Source of the DNA: Allobosea sp. 67-29
GTDB lineage: Bacteria; Pseudomonadota; Alphaproteobacteria; Rhizobiales; Beijerinckiaceae
Reading direction: 5' to 3'
DNA length: 64,000 nucleotides
NCBI RefSeq assembly: GCF_001898115.1
Contig: NZ_MKSQ01000005.1
Span: forward strand, 525,236-589,235
Of the stretch, positions 25,150-34,292 are shown piece by piece. The position numbers and the translations under genes were made by a program. The first letter of the stretch is position 1. The number at the start of each line of letters is the position of its first letter. Below the pieces are notes generated by a model. The model had not been told where the DNA came from, ran no database searches, and worked only from the letters and a program-made list of their open reading frames with translations.

Positions 25150-25281
25150 TCAGTCCGCGGTCAACTCACGGAGATGGCGCACGAGCCGCGCGGAAGGGGC
25201 TGCGAGCGTCCGGCCGCTCTTCTTGACGAGGCCGATCCGCCGATCGTCTCGCCTGTCCCGTCCGCCTTGCCACACGCCGTT
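25150..25281 (-). pseudogene. C-terminal remnant of a LysR-family regulator
   Basis: On the minus strand, an open stretch ending at the stop 25150-25152 reads NGVWQGG...RIGLVKKSGRTLAAPSARL VRHLRELTAD, which looks like the last 40 or so residues of a LysR-type effector domain. No start codon, HTH or remaining effector domain lies upstream before the LacI gene. I read it as a decayed gene fragment between the importer operon and the next cluster. No other gene is seen in 25117-25348. Confidence 0.4.
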
Positions 25282-25348
25282 CAGCGACGGCAGTTGAGCG
25301 GGATCGCGCCCCTGCGTCCAGCGCTTCGGAGCGAGGCGACCATCGGGC

Positions 25349-26449
25349 TCAGGGAAGAACCCGGTTCGGACCCTCGGGACCGGCGGCCTCGCCCGAGCGT
25401 CGGCCGTGCGGGCCTGCCAGGCCCACCGAATCCCGCAGGATGAGCTCGAACGGCAGGATCTTGCGGACGGGCTGGGTGGCGCGGCCTTCGATCATCTCGA
25501 TCAGGATCAGCGCGAGCGCCTCGCCGGCGCCGCGGATCGAGGTCGCCGTCGCCGTCAACGGCGGCGTGAGGTCGGCCGCTCCGCATCCGCGGACGCCGTC
25601 GTCATGACAGACCACCGAGACATCGCCGCCGACGCTGAGGCCGTTCTCCGCGATGGCGCGATAGACCCCGCGCGCCTGGAAGACCGAGCCGCAGAGGAAG
25701 GCCGTCGGCCGCTCGGCGTCCTTCAGCCGGCGCATCGCGGTCTCGTAGCCCGTGGCCTCGGTCATCGAGACGAATTCGATCGCGTCCGGCGGCGGTGTCA
25801 GCCCGCGAGCGGCGAAGGCGCGGCGAAAGCTGGCGGCACGGGCTGCGACGTAGCGGAACTGCGCAAGCCCGTTGATGACGACGATGCGTCGATGGCCATA
25901 GTCGAGGAGAAGGTTGGTCAGGCGCTCGAAGGCGTTGTCGTTGTCGGTGTCGACGAACGAGTACGGCAGCTCGATCTCGCTGCGCCCATGCAGGACGAAG
26001 GGCAGGCGCAGCTCGTTCAGCAGGGCGATCCTCGGATCGGCGACCAGCGGGCGCGTGATTATCACGCCATCGATCGCCTTCGACGAGGCGAGCTTGCGCA
26101 GCACCGCTGCCTCGTCGCCCTGGAAGGGCGACAGCAGCAGATTGTAGTTGCGGCTGGTGACGGCGGTCGAGATGCCGGCCAGGACATCGACGAAATTGGT
26201 TTCGGGCAATTGCAGCCGCTCGAGCGGAAAGGAAAGCCCGATCGTTTCGGTGCGGCCGGTCGCAAGGCTGCGGGCGCGTGCATTCGGCCGGTAGCCCGCC
26301 GCCTCGGCCGCTGCGACGACGCGGCGACGCGTGCTTTCCGGGATGCCAGGATGCGCGCGCAGGGCGCGGCTCACTGTCGACTGCGACAGCCCGAGCTCCA
26401 GGGCCAGGGTCTTCAGATCTGCCGCATGATCGTGCAAGCGCTTGTTCAT
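25349..26449 (-). CDS. LacI-family transcriptional regulator
   Basis: About 366 residues from ATG 26449. The N-terminal HTH reads DLKTLALELGLSQSTVSRALRAHPGIPESTRRRVVAAAEAAGYRPNARARSLATGRT with the hinge helix. It is followed by a sugar-binding-protein-like effector domain (IGLSFPLERLQLPETNFVDVLAGI, DGVIITRPL, FVDTDNDNAF, AFLCGSVFQARGVYRAI). An in-frame ATG at 26470 would add 7 residues. Divergent from a sugar-type importer; the perfect palindrome at 26529-26544 is its likely operator, with a second half-size copy over its own start region, implying autoregulation. Confidence 0.92.
   Translation of the reverse strand: MNKRLHDHAADLKTLALELGLSQSTVSRALRAHPGIPESTRRRVVAAAEAAGYRPNARARSLATGRTETIGLSFPLERLQLPETNFVDVLAGISTAVTSRNYNLLLSPFQGDEAAVLRKLASSKAIDGVIITRPLVADPRIALLNELRLPFVLHGRSEIELPYSFVDTDNDNAFERLTNLLLDYGHRRIVVINGLAQFRYVAARAASFRRAFAARGLTPPPDAIEFVSMTEATGYETAMRRLKDAERPTAFLCGSVFQARGVYRAIAENGLSVGGDVSVVCHDDGVRGCGAADLTPPLTATATSIRGAGEALALILIEMIEGRATQPVRKILPFELILRDSVGLAGPHGRRSGEAAGPEGPNRVLP
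26434..26444. promoter_or_regulatory. Secondary LacI-type operator inside the regulator 5-prime end
   Basis: GCAAGCGCTTG, containing the 10-bp palindrome CAAGCGCTTG that forms the core of the operator at 26529-26544. It lies 5 bp inside the regulator coding sequence. Centre-to-centre distance to the main operator is 97 bp. Confidence 0.5.
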
Positions 26450-26528
26450 TTCAGTGCGTCGAGGGTCCATAGATCAAACGAATCTAGCCTGACGGCCCGG
26501 CGTTGACAAATATTCTGGCAAAGCTAGC

Positions 26529-26544
26529 ATGCAAGCGCTTGCAT
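26529..26544. promoter_or_regulatory. LacI-family operator (perfect 16-bp palindrome)
   Basis: ATGCAAGCGCTTGCAT, fully symmetric, with the central CG pair typical of LacI/GalR-family sites. It starts 10 bp after a TTGACA hexamer (26513-26518) and would cover the spacer/-10 region of the importer promoter. Confidence 0.8.
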
Positions 26545-26583
26545 AATACACTGGCAAACAGTGATGCCCGGGAGGATGTCGAG

Positions 26584-27855
26584 ATGAGCTTTGCAAAAGT
26601 CGCGCGCCGGTCGTTTCTGGCTTCGGTCATGGCCTTCGGAATTTTCGGCGTTGGAGCGGGGCGCGCCCAGGCGGTCGAGATCCAGTATTGGCAATACGTC
26701 TTCGACACCCGTGTCCAGGCGATGACCGAGCTGATCAAGCAGTTCGAGGCCGCGAATCCGGACATCACCGTCAAGCAGGTGACCTTCCCCTATGCCGACT
26801 ACCAGACGCGGCTGATCGCGGCCAAGGCCGCCGGCCGAGGACCCGAGGTGATGCAGCTTTTCTACGGCTGGCTCGACACCTTCATCGCCGGCAAGCTCGT
26901 GCAGCCTCTGCCGAAAGCCGTCTTCAAGGATGCCGAGATCGAGCGCGACTTCTTCCCGATCGTTTCGGCGATGAAGCGTGGCGGGCAGTATTACGGCCTG
27001 CCGACGGCCGTGCGCTGCATGGCGCTGTTCTACAACAAGGACCTGTTCCAGAAGGCGGGTCTCGATCCCGACAAGCCCCCGCAGACGCTCGACGAACTGG
27101 TCGCCGCCGCCAAGGCGATCGTCAAGCGCGACGCCGCGGGCAATTTCCAGCAGGTCGGAATGGCGCTCGACATCGCGCGGCAGGACCACAACTGGTGGCG
27201 CGAAATCCTCCTCCGGCAGTATGGCGGCGAATCCTATTCCGCCGACGGCGCCAAGGTCGCCTACGACACGGAGGCGGGCTCCCGGTCGCTCGCGTTCTAT
27301 ACCGGCCTCCAGAAGGTGCACCATGTCGGTCAGGAGGGCTTCATGGACGAGGGCCAGGCGGCCTTCCGCTCCGGCCTCGCGGGCATGGTCGTGGACGGCA
27401 CGTTCCGCATCGCCTCCTACAAGACCATCCAGGGCTTCAAATGGGGCGTTGCGGAACTGCCGACGCAGGACGGTCGGAAGGCGAACTTCGGAAGCTACTT
27501 CGCCAACGCCATCGGCGCGTCCGCGACAGGCGAGAAATTGGCCGCCGCGGAGAAGTTCCTGGCCTTCATCTCGTCCGAGAAGGCGATGAATGTCTGGCTC
27601 GAAAAGGTGGGCGAACTGCCGGCTCGCCGCGCCGTGGCGTTGACCGAGGCGAACATCAAGGACCCGATCTACGGCCCCTTCATCCGCGGTCTCGATTATG
27701 CGTCGACGCCGCCGATGGTCGACGAGGCGGCCCAGCGCCAGGTCTCGATCGACATGATCAACGCGGTCCTGCTCAAGGACACGCCGATCAAGGAGGCCCT
27801 CTCGGCCGCCGCCGCCCGCGAACAGGCGATCCTCGACAAGTTCAAGGCCAGGTGA
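26584..27855 (+). CDS. Sugar-type ABC transporter substrate-binding protein (family 1)
   Basis: A 423-residue extracytoplasmic binding protein. A signal peptide with a twin-arginine-like start (ARRSFLASVMAFGIFGVGAGRAQA) is followed by VEIQYWQYVFDTRVQAMTELIKQFEAANPDITVKQ and YGLPTAVRCMALFYNKDLFQKAGLDPDKPPQTLDEL, the classic MalE/UgpB-family pattern. A GGGAGG site precedes ATG 26584. First gene of the LacI-controlled operon. Cargo unknown; the lyase gene in the operon suggests an amino-dicarboxylate conjugate rather than a simple sugar (inference). Confidence 0.92.
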   Translation: MSFAKVARRSFLASVMAFGIFGVGAGRAQAVEIQYWQYVFDTRVQAMTELIKQFEAANPDITVKQVTFPYADYQTRLIAAKAAGRGPEVMQLFYGWLDTFIAGKLVQPLPKAVFKDAEIERDFFPIVSAMKRGGQYYGLPTAVRCMALFYNKDLFQKAGLDPDKPPQTLDELVAAAKAIVKRDAAGNFQQVGMALDIARQDHNWWREILLRQYGGESYSADGAKVAYDTEAGSRSLAFYTGLQKVHHVGQEGFMDEGQAAFRSGLAGMVVDGTFRIASYKTIQGFKWGVAELPTQDGRKANFGSYFANAIGASATGEKLAAAEKFLAFISSEKAMNVWLEKVGELPARRAVALTEANIKDPIYGPFIRGLDYASTPPMVDEAAQRQVSIDMINAVLLKDTPIKEALSAAAAREQAILDKFKAR

Positions 27856-27898
27856 GCCGCGGGCGCAGGCCGGCACAGGCGGGAAAAGGGGGCCGTCC

Positions 27899-28828
27899 AT
27901 GAGCGTGACGTCACCGCGCCGGAGCCCGGGCTCCGGCGGCGCCTGGGGGCGGCTGTCGATCGCCGGCAAGCAGATCGTCTGGGCCTGGGCCTTCCTTGCG
28001 CTTCCGGTCGCGTTCTTCGCGATCGTCCGCTTCTACCCCACGCTGGAAGCGTTCTACCTGTCGCTCACGGACTGGGACCTGCTCAGCGAGCCGCGCCTCG
28101 TCGGATTCGACAACTACCGCAAGCTCTTCGCGGACCCGGTCTTCTGGCAGGTGTTTCGCAACACCTTCGCCTATCTGATCTTCGGCACGCCGATCGCGAT
28201 CGTGCTGTCCTTCGTGATCGCCTACTACCTCGACCGTGTGACCTTCCTGCACGGCACGATCCGTGCGCTCTACTTCCTGCCCTATCTGACCACCGCCGCG
28301 GCGATGGCCTGGGTCTGGCGCTGGTTCTACCAGCCTCCGCCGATCGGGGTGATCAACGGTCTCCTCGGCGCTGCCGGCATATCCGCCCAGCCCTTCCTGC
28401 GTTCGGTGGACCAGGCGCTTCCCGCGATCATGCTCACCGCCATCTGGGCTCATCTCGGCTTCCAGATCATCATCTTCATGGCCGGATTGCGGGCCATCCC
28501 GGCGAGCTATTACGAGGCGGCGAGGATCGACGGGCTCGGCGAGGGCGCGATCCTGGCCCGCATCACCATTCCGCTTCTGAAGCCGACCACCGTCTTCCTC
28601 GTGGTCTTCTCCTCGATCGGGTTCTTGCGCATCTTCGACCAGGTCTACAACATGACCAGCAACGATCCCGGCGGCCCGCTCAACTCGACCAAGCCGCTGG
28701 TGCTGATGATCTACCAGACGGCCTTTTCCTCCTACCAGATGGGCTATGCGGCGGCACAGACGGTCGTTCTGTTCGCGATCCTGTTCTCGATCTCGATGGC
28801 CCAGCTCTGGATCCTGAGGAATCGCTGA
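27899..28828 (+). CDS. Sugar-type ABC transporter permease (MalF/UgpA type)
   Basis: A 309-residue permease with six membrane helices and the EAA motif YYEAARIDGLGEGAILARITIPLLKPT. The N-terminal YPTLEAFYLSLTDWDLLSEPRLVGFDNYRKLF segment is typical of MalF-type subunits. It lies between the binding protein and the MalG-type permease, with a 1-bp gap to the latter. Confidence 0.93.
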   Translation: MSVTSPRRSPGSGGAWGRLSIAGKQIVWAWAFLALPVAFFAIVRFYPTLEAFYLSLTDWDLLSEPRLVGFDNYRKLFADPVFWQVFRNTFAYLIFGTPIAIVLSFVIAYYLDRVTFLHGTIRALYFLPYLTTAAAMAWVWRWFYQPPPIGVINGLLGAAGISAQPFLRSVDQALPAIMLTAIWAHLGFQIIIFMAGLRAIPASYYEAARIDGLGEGAILARITIPLLKPTTVFLVVFSSIGFLRIFDQVYNMTSNDPGGPLNSTKPLVLMIYQTAFSSYQMGYAAAQTVVLFAILFSISMAQLWILRNR

Positions 28829-28829
28829 C

Positions 28830-29684
28830 ATGAGCACGCATTCCGAACGCGGCGCTTTCGCGGTCTACGGCAATCTGCGCCCCGGCCGCATCGTCGCATG
28901 GACGATCCTGTTCCTCGGCGGTATCGTCATGGTCACGCCGCTGCTCTTCATGTTCTCGACCTCGCTGAAATCGGCCGGGCACGTCTACGACCTGCGCCTG
29001 ATCCCGGAGCAGCCGACGCTCGCCAACTACGTCAAGGTCCTGTCCGACGGGCGTTTCGCGCGGTGGTTCCTGAACTCCACGCTGATCGCCACGCTCGTCA
29101 CGCTGTCCTGCCTGTTCTTCGACAGCCTGGTCGCCTACACCCTGGCCAAGTTCACGTTTCCGGGCCGCCGGCTGGTCTTCCTGGCGATCCTCTCGACGCT
29201 GATGATCCCGACGGAGATGCTGGTCATCCCGTGGTATCTCATGGCCAGCAAGCTCGGCTGGATCGATACCTACTGGGGCATCATGTTCCCCGGGCTGGTC
29301 ACCGCCTTCGGCGTCTTCCTGATGCGGCAGTTCTTCGAGACCGTGCCGAATGATTTTCTCGAGGCGGCCCGCATCGACGGCCTCAACGAGTTCGCGATCT
29401 GGTGGAAGGTGGCGCTGCCGCTCGTCACGCCCGCGCTGTCGGCCCTGGCGATCTTCACCTTCCTCGGCAACTGGACGGCGTTCTTCTGGCCGCTCATCGT
29501 CACCACCGATCCGTTTCTCTACACGCTGCCCGTGGGCCTTTCGAGCTTCGCCGTCGAGCAGTCGATCCAGTGGGAGCTGATCATGACGGGGGCGGCGCTC
29601 GCGACCCTGCCCACGCTCGCGATCTTCCTCTTCTTCCAACGCTACATCGTGCGCGGCGTCATGCTCGCCGGAGTCAAAGGCTAG
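28830..29684 (+). CDS. Sugar-type ABC transporter permease (MalG/UgpE type)
   Basis: A 284-residue permease with six membrane helices. MVTPLLFMFSTSLKS near the N-terminus, MLVIPWYLMASKLGWIDTYWGIMFPGLV in the middle and the EAA loop DFLEAARIDGLNEFAIWWKVALPLVTPAL are diagnostic. It forms the heterodimeric channel with the upstream MalF-type protein. Confidence 0.93.
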   Translation: MSTHSERGAFAVYGNLRPGRIVAWTILFLGGIVMVTPLLFMFSTSLKSAGHVYDLRLIPEQPTLANYVKVLSDGRFARWFLNSTLIATLVTLSCLFFDSLVAYTLAKFTFPGRRLVFLAILSTLMIPTEMLVIPWYLMASKLGWIDTYWGIMFPGLVTAFGVFLMRQFFETVPNDFLEAARIDGLNEFAIWWKVALPLVTPALSALAIFTFLGNWTAFFWPLIVTTDPFLYTLPVGLSSFAVEQSIQWELIMTGAALATLPTLAIFLFFQRYIVRGVMLAGVKG

Positions 29685-29687
29685 CCT

Positions 29688-31196
29688 ATGGGTTCCCTCC
29701 AGAGCGACGACCTCTCGCGCTTTCCCGACCCGGTCTATCGCGAGACCGTGCTGCGGCCGCTGTTCGACGGAGCCCGCCTCCATCACGCCGACGCCTTGCG
29801 GCGGATCGACCGGGCCCACCTCGTCATGCTGGTCGAGACGGGCATCCTCGACGCCGCTCAGGGCGCGGCGATCGCGCGGGCCCTGCTGGCGATGGAGCGC
29901 GAGATCGATCCGGCGAGCCTCGTCTATGGCGGGGATGTGGAGGACTACTTTTTCTACATGGAGCGCGAGCTCAAGGCGCGCGCCGGGGGCGATATCGGCG
30001 GCCGGCTCCATACCGCCCGCTCGCGCAACGACATCGACCACACCTTCCTGAAGCTCGACCTGTTGCCGCGCATCGACAGGCTGCTCGCGGCCTGCCGGCA
30101 GTTGCTGGTGGCGCTGATCGAGACCGCCGGACGTGACCGCGACGTGCTGATCGTCGCCTATACCCATGGCCAGCCGGCCCAGCCGACGACCTATGGGCAC
30201 TATCTCGCCGCGGTGATCGAGGTGCTGATCCGCGACATCGAGCGCATCGAGGCCGCGCGCGATATCGTCGATCTCTGCCCGCTCGGTGCGGCGGCGATCA
30301 CCACCTCGGGCTTCCCGATCAGCCGGGAGCGCGTCGCCGGGCTGCTCGGTTTCGCCGCGCCGCTGCAGAACTCCTATTCCTGCATCGCCGCGACCGACTA
30401 CCTCACCGCGCTCTACAGCGCCGTCTCGCTGTTGTTCCTTCATCTCGGCCGGCCGATCCAGGATTTCCAGTTCTGGTCGAGCTTCGAGGTCGGGCAGCTC
30501 TATCTGCCGAACGCCTTCGTCCAGATCTCCTCGATCATGCCGCAGAAGCGCAATCCGGTGCCCTTCGAGCATCTGCGCCATCTGTCGAGCCAGGCTGTCG
30601 GGCGCGCTCGCGCCGTCGTCGACGTGATGCACAACACGCCCTTCACGGACATGACCGACAGCGAGTCGGAAACCCATGAGATGGGCTACCAGGCCATCGA
30701 TGTCGGGCTGCGCGTGCTGGACCTGCTGACCGCGACACTTCGGGCCGGCCGCATCGATGCGGATCGCGTCGCGATCAATCTCAACCGTTCCTGCGCCACG
30801 ATCACCGAACTGGCCGATTGGCTGGTGCGCAGCGAGGGACTGTCGTTCCGGCTCGGCCACGAGATCGCTGCCGATGTCGCACGCGCCGTCGTCGCCATGA
30901 CCGGCGATTTGCCGACGGACGGCTATCCGGCCTTCACCACGGCTTTCGAGCATCATGTCGGGCGCAAGCCGGGGGCGGATGCGGCCGAATTCGCCCGCAT
31001 GGTCTCGCCGGAGCATTTCGTCGCGATCCGCGACCGGCTGGGAGGGCCGGCGCCCGCCGCGCTCGACTCAGCCTTTGCCGGCTATCGCGAGGCGCTGGCC
31101 GGCTTCGACCGGCGGGCCGCGCAGGTCGCCGCGCGGCGGGCCGCTGCCGACGCCGAACTGGAACGCCGCGTTCTCGATATCGCCGGAGGGGAGTGA
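29688..31196 (+). CDS. Argininosuccinate-lyase-like enzyme (fumarase/aspartase superfamily)
   Basis: A 502-residue C-N/C-O lyase. The superfamily signature SSIMPQKRNP is at about 281-290 (catalytic serine loop), HTARSRND at about 108-115 and the AYTHGQPAQPTTYGHYL region near 158-173. Compared with housekeeping ArgH (TGRSRND, YTHLQxAQP, GSSIMPQKKNPD) several positions differ, so it is probably not the arginine-biosynthesis enzyme. It sits between the importer permeases and the ATPase, so it likely cleaves the imported compound to fumarate plus an amine. EDDS-lyase-like activity on an aminopolycarboxylate is one candidate. Confidence 0.85.
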   Translation: MGSLQSDDLSRFPDPVYRETVLRPLFDGARLHHADALRRIDRAHLVMLVETGILDAAQGAAIARALLAMEREIDPASLVYGGDVEDYFFYMERELKARAGGDIGGRLHTARSRNDIDHTFLKLDLLPRIDRLLAACRQLLVALIETAGRDRDVLIVAYTHGQPAQPTTYGHYLAAVIEVLIRDIERIEAARDIVDLCPLGAAAITTSGFPISRERVAGLLGFAAPLQNSYSCIAATDYLTALYSAVSLLFLHLGRPIQDFQFWSSFEVGQLYLPNAFVQISSIMPQKRNPVPFEHLRHLSSQAVGRARAVVDVMHNTPFTDMTDSESETHEMGYQAIDVGLRVLDLLTATLRAGRIDADRVAINLNRSCATITELADWLVRSEGLSFRLGHEIAADVARAVVAMTGDLPTDGYPAFTTAFEHHVGRKPGADAAEFARMVSPEHFVAIRDRLGGPAPAALDSAFAGYREALAGFDRRAAQVAARRAAADAELERRVLDIAGGE

Positions 31197-32287
31197 TGGC
31201 ACGCATCGAGCTCGAGCGGATCGTCAAGCGCTATGGCAGCCTCACGACGGTTCATGGCATCGACCTGACCATCGATGACGGGGAGTTCGTCGTCCTCGTC
31301 GGCCCGTCCGGTTGCGGCAAGTCGACGACGCTGCGGATGATCGCCGGGCTGGAGCCGATCTCGGGCGGCACGCTGCGCATCGGCGGGGAGGTGGTCAACG
31401 ACCGCGAGCCGAAATATCGCAACATCGCGATGGTCTTCCAGAACTACGCGATCTATCCGCATCTCACCGTGGCGCAGAACATCGGCTTCGGGCTCTACAC
31501 CTCGAGGCTCTCCAAGGCGGCGAAGCAGGAGCGCATCCGCGAGACCGCGCGCGCCTTGAGCCTGGAGCCCTATCTGGAGCGCCGTCCCGCTGCCTTGTCC
31601 GGCGGGCAGCGGCAGCGCGTCGCGATTGGCCGTGCGATGGTGCGTGATCCCGTCGCGTTCCTGTTCGACGAACCGCTCTCCAATCTCGATGCTCAACTGC
31701 GCGGACAGATGCGGCTCGAGATCAAGCAGCTTCACCAGCGGCTCGGCAGCACGATCGTCTTCGTCACGCATGACCAGGTCGAGGCGATGTCGCTTGCCGA
31801 CCGGATCGTGGTGATGCGCGACGGCCGCATCCTGCAGGTCGGTTCGCCGATGGAACTCTACAACCGGCCGGGCGACGTCTTCACGGCCCGATTCATCGGA
31901 ACGCCCGAGATGAACATGATCGATGCCGTCATCTCGGGCGGGCGGATCGATGCGGGCGCCAACGCTGCCTCTCTCCGCCTGCCGGACGATGCGGAGCTGG
32001 CGCATCGGGTCGGGCAGGGTCGCGAGATCATCCTGGGAATCCGGCCCCAGGCACTGAACCTGCTCGCCGCGGGTCGCAGCGACTATCCCATCACGATCGA
32101 GGGCCGGGTGCGCGTGGCCGAGCCGCATGGCCCCGAAACATTCGTGCTGCTCGACCTGCCGCAGGGCAGCGTCGTTGCGCGCGCACCGTCGACAGTGCCG
32201 TTCAGGGCCGGGGAAGCCGTCGCGTTCGGGGCGGATATCGCGAGCCTGCTGATGTTCGACAAGCAGACGGAGGCCTTGCTCGGCTGA
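31196..32287 (+). CDS. Sugar-type ABC transporter ATP-binding protein (UgpC/MalK type)
   Basis: A 363-residue ATPase. Walker [11 protein letters not shown]-loop [11 protein letters not shown], signature [19 protein letters not shown], Walker [16 protein letters not shown], switch [15 protein letters not shown], and a C-terminal OB-fold/TOBE regulatory domain (about 240-363). It overlaps the lyase stop by 1 nt. It energises the importer at 26584-29684 and, since the second sugar-type importer at 35242-38262 has no ATPase of its own, might serve that one too. Confidence 0.94.
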   Translation: MARIELERIVKRYGSLTTVHGIDLTIDDGEFVVLVGPSGCGKSTTLRMIAGLEPISGGTLRIGGEVVNDREPKYRNIAMVFQNYAIYPHLTVAQNIGFGLYTSRLSKAAKQERIRETARALSLEPYLERRPAALSGGQRQRVAIGRAMVRDPVAFLFDEPLSNLDAQLRGQMRLEIKQLHQRLGSTIVFVTHDQVEAMSLADRIVVMRDGRILQVGSPMELYNRPGDVFTARFIGTPEMNMIDAVISGGRIDAGANAASLRLPDDAELAHRVGQGREIILGIRPQALNLLAAGRSDYPITIEGRVRVAEPHGPETFVLLDLPQGSVVARAPSTVPFRAGEAVAFGADIASLLMFDKQTEALLG

Positions 32288-32431
32288 CTCGGGCCGGCCG
32301 GCGGAAAGCCGGCGACGACCCGCGGGTCTCGGCCAGCACCCGAGCTCTTTCGCTGTCGCCCGAAACGATCAGCGTCGTGCCCGTAGAGCATGCGGCGCCG
32401 TGTCTCGCGGGCAGCGGGCTCATCGAGCCGC

Positions 32432-33556
32432 TCAAGCGTGGCTTGCCGGCGCGGTCTCGTCCCGCTCCCGGATGAAATCCATGTTGAGCTTGAGACCGAG
32501 GCCGGGCAGGTCCGGCACATGCATGCAGCCGTCGATCGGCACCGGCGCGCCGTCGAACACCTGGGCCGTGATCTCCTCAAACATCAGCAGGCGTTCTAGG
32601 AAGAGCGCGTTGGGCACGGCCGCGACGAGGTGCAGATGGAGGTTCTCCATCGCGTGGGGCGCGAACTTGACGTTCCAGGCCTGGGTTAGAGCGGCGCATT
32701 TCAGCATCTCTGTGTAGCCGCCGGCTCGCGCACCATCGACCTGCACGATGTCGGCGGCATCGTGCATGAGAAGGTCCCTCACACCGAACTTGGTGTATTC
32801 GTGCTCGCCTGTCGCCAAGGGGATGTCGGTGCCGCGCTTGAAGCGGGCAAGCCCCGGTATGTCGTCGGCGAAAACCGGCTCCTCGAACAGGAAGATGTCG
32901 TATTCGCGGATGCGGTTGGCCAGCTGCACCGCCGTCGCCGCATCGAAGGAATTGTTTGCGTCGACCATCAGGTTGATGTCCGGGCCGACCGCCTCGCGCA
33001 CCTTGCGGACGCGTTCGGCGTCGCGGCGTGGATTGCGGCCACCGTCGAAGCCGACCTTGAACTTCACCGTCGTGAAGCCGCGCGCGACCATGCCTTTGAT
33101 CTCGTCGACGAGCTGGTCGTCCGGATAGGAGGTCCAGCCGCCGCTGGCATAGACCGGCACCTGGGCCCGGTTACCGCCGAGCAGCTTGCAGAGGGGAAGA
33201 TCGACGATCTTGCCCTTCAGGTCCCAGAGCGCGATGTCGACGGCGCTGAGCGCGCAATACATCAGGCCCTTGCGGCCGACCCCGCGCAGATAGTGGAAGA
33301 ACTCCTGCCAGATCGCCTCGGTCTCGAGCGGATCGCGGCCGATCAGCCTCGGCGTCATGTTGCGGTTGATCAGCTCGCAGGTCGCCTCGCCGCCCACCTC
33401 GTGATAGGTGACGCCGATCCCTTCCAGCCCCTGGTCCGTCGTGATGCGAACGATGACGAAGCCGATCGTCTCGACCTTGCGCGTCGCATCCGCGAAGCCC
33501 CCGAGGACGGGAGCGGAGACGAGGTGGACGTCGATCTTCCGGACCCTGTGGCGCAT
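32432..33556 (-). CDS. Enolase-superfamily (mandelate racemase/muconate lactonising) enzyme
   Basis: A 374-residue MR-subgroup enolase-superfamily protein. Visible catalytic groups: KxK at K165/K167 (VKFKVG), metal ligands D199 (VDANNSF), E225 (FEEP) and E251 (GEHEYT), and the general-base histidine H301 (FAPHAMENLHLHL). This pattern is that of acid-sugar dehydratases and racemases. Divergently transcribed from the GntR gene with an operator-like palindrome between them. It probably dehydrates a sugar acid released or imported by the adjacent cluster. The exact substrate cannot be read from sequence. Confidence 0.92.
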   Translation of the reverse strand: MRHRVRKIDVHLVSAPVLGGFADATRKVETIGFVIVRITTDQGLEGIGVTYHEVGGEATCELINRNMTPRLIGRDPLETEAIWQEFFHYLRGVGRKGLMYCALSAVDIALWDLKGKIVDLPLCKLLGGNRAQVPVYASGGWTSYPDDQLVDEIKGMVARGFTTVKFKVGFDGGRNPRRDAERVRKVREAVGPDINLMVDANNSFDAATAVQLANRIREYDIFLFEEPVFADDIPGLARFKRGTDIPLATGEHEYTKFGVRDLLMHDAADIVQVDGARAGGYTEMLKCAALTQAWNVKFAPHAMENLHLHLVAAVPNALFLERLLMFEEITAQVFDGAPVPIDGCMHVPDLPGLGLKLNMDFIRERDETAPASHA

Positions 33557-33585
33557 GAAACGTCCCCGCGGCGGTCTGCATTGAC

Positions 33586-33603
33586 ATCATTATCAATAAT
33601 GAT
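33586..33603. promoter_or_regulatory. Operator-like inverted repeat between enolase-family and GntR genes
   Basis: ATCATTAT, CA, ATAATGAT: 8-bp perfect arms. It overlaps the end of a TTGACA hexamer (33581-33586) and is strikingly AT-rich for this genome. It sits between the divergent starts at 33556 and 33627, consistent with control by the GntR protein. Confidence 0.65.
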
Positions 33604-33626
33604 ATCGATATTCACACAGACACACC

Positions 33627-34292
33627 TTGTCCAGCGAGGCGCCGGCCTTGACCCCGAAGCTCAGCCGCCCCTCCGATCTGGTCTACGGGATCGTCAAGCG
33701 GCGGATCATCCTGAATGAGCTGACGCCGGAAACAGTCCTGACCGAGCTCGGCCTCGCCCGCGAGATCGGCTGCAGCCAGGGACCGATCCGCGAGGCCTTG
33801 TTGCACCTGCAGGAGGACGGTCTCGTCGTCCGTTCGGGACGCCGGACGATCGTGACCCGGCTGACAGCCGAAGAGGCCGACGAGATGCTGGCCCTGCGCC
33901 GCCGCATCGAGACGCGCGGCGCGTTGAAGGCGGCGCTGAATGCCGACGGCTCGGCTCTCGACGATCTGCACGGCATCCTGGCGGCGATGAAGGAGGCCGC
34001 CACGGAGGGCGACGAGTACCGTGTGATCGAGGCCGACAAGGATTTTCATCTCGCGCTGTTCCGGCTCTCCGGGCTCGATGCCCTCGGGCAGATCCTGGCG
34101 CGCTGCATCATGCACTCGAACCGCTACAAGCTCTGGGCGCCGGAGCATCGCCGCCCCCTTATCGAGACGGCGCGGCGCCACGACGTTCTCTTCGAGCGTC
34201 TTGCCGCCGGCGACGGCAGCGGGCTCGCGAAGGCGCTCGGCGGCCATATCGATACGATCGTCATTCAAGGCGGCGACGAGGTCGCGGCGTGA
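33627..34292 (+). CDS. GntR-family (FCD-domain) transcriptional regulator
   Basis: Up to 221 residues. Winged HTH: YGIVKRRIILNELTPETVLTELGLAREIGCSQGPIREALLHLQEDGLVVRSGRRTIV. FCD domain: RRRIETRGALKAAL, ADKDFHLALFRLSG, ARCIMHSNRYK and a final HDVLFERLAAGDGSGLAKALGGHI. No ATG is available. TTG at 33627 gives the longest form, and TTG at 33648 has a GAGG motif at good spacing and may be the true start. It overlaps the esterase GTG by 4 nt and is divergent from the enolase-family gene. Confidence 0.87.
   Translation: MSSEAPALTPKLSRPSDLVYGIVKRRIILNELTPETVLTELGLAREIGCSQGPIREALLHLQEDGLVVRSGRRTIVTRLTAEEADEMLALRRRIETRGALKAALNADGSALDDLHGILAAMKEAATEGDEYRVIEADKDFHLALFRLSGLDALGQILARCIMHSNRYKLWAPEHRRPLIETARRHDVLFERLAAGDGSGLAKALGGHIDTIVIQGGDEVAA

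Noticed and set aside
28680-31016. A 778-codon open frame on the minus strand opposite the permease and lyase genes
   Set aside because: It is the antisense shadow of three well-supported genes. Its composition is typical of high-GC shadows (rich in R, D, G, H) and it has no family motif.
32288-32431. GCCGGC-GGAAA-GCCGGC hairpin as a terminator
   Set aside because: Only a 6-bp stem in very GC-rich sequence and no T-tract; too weak to claim.
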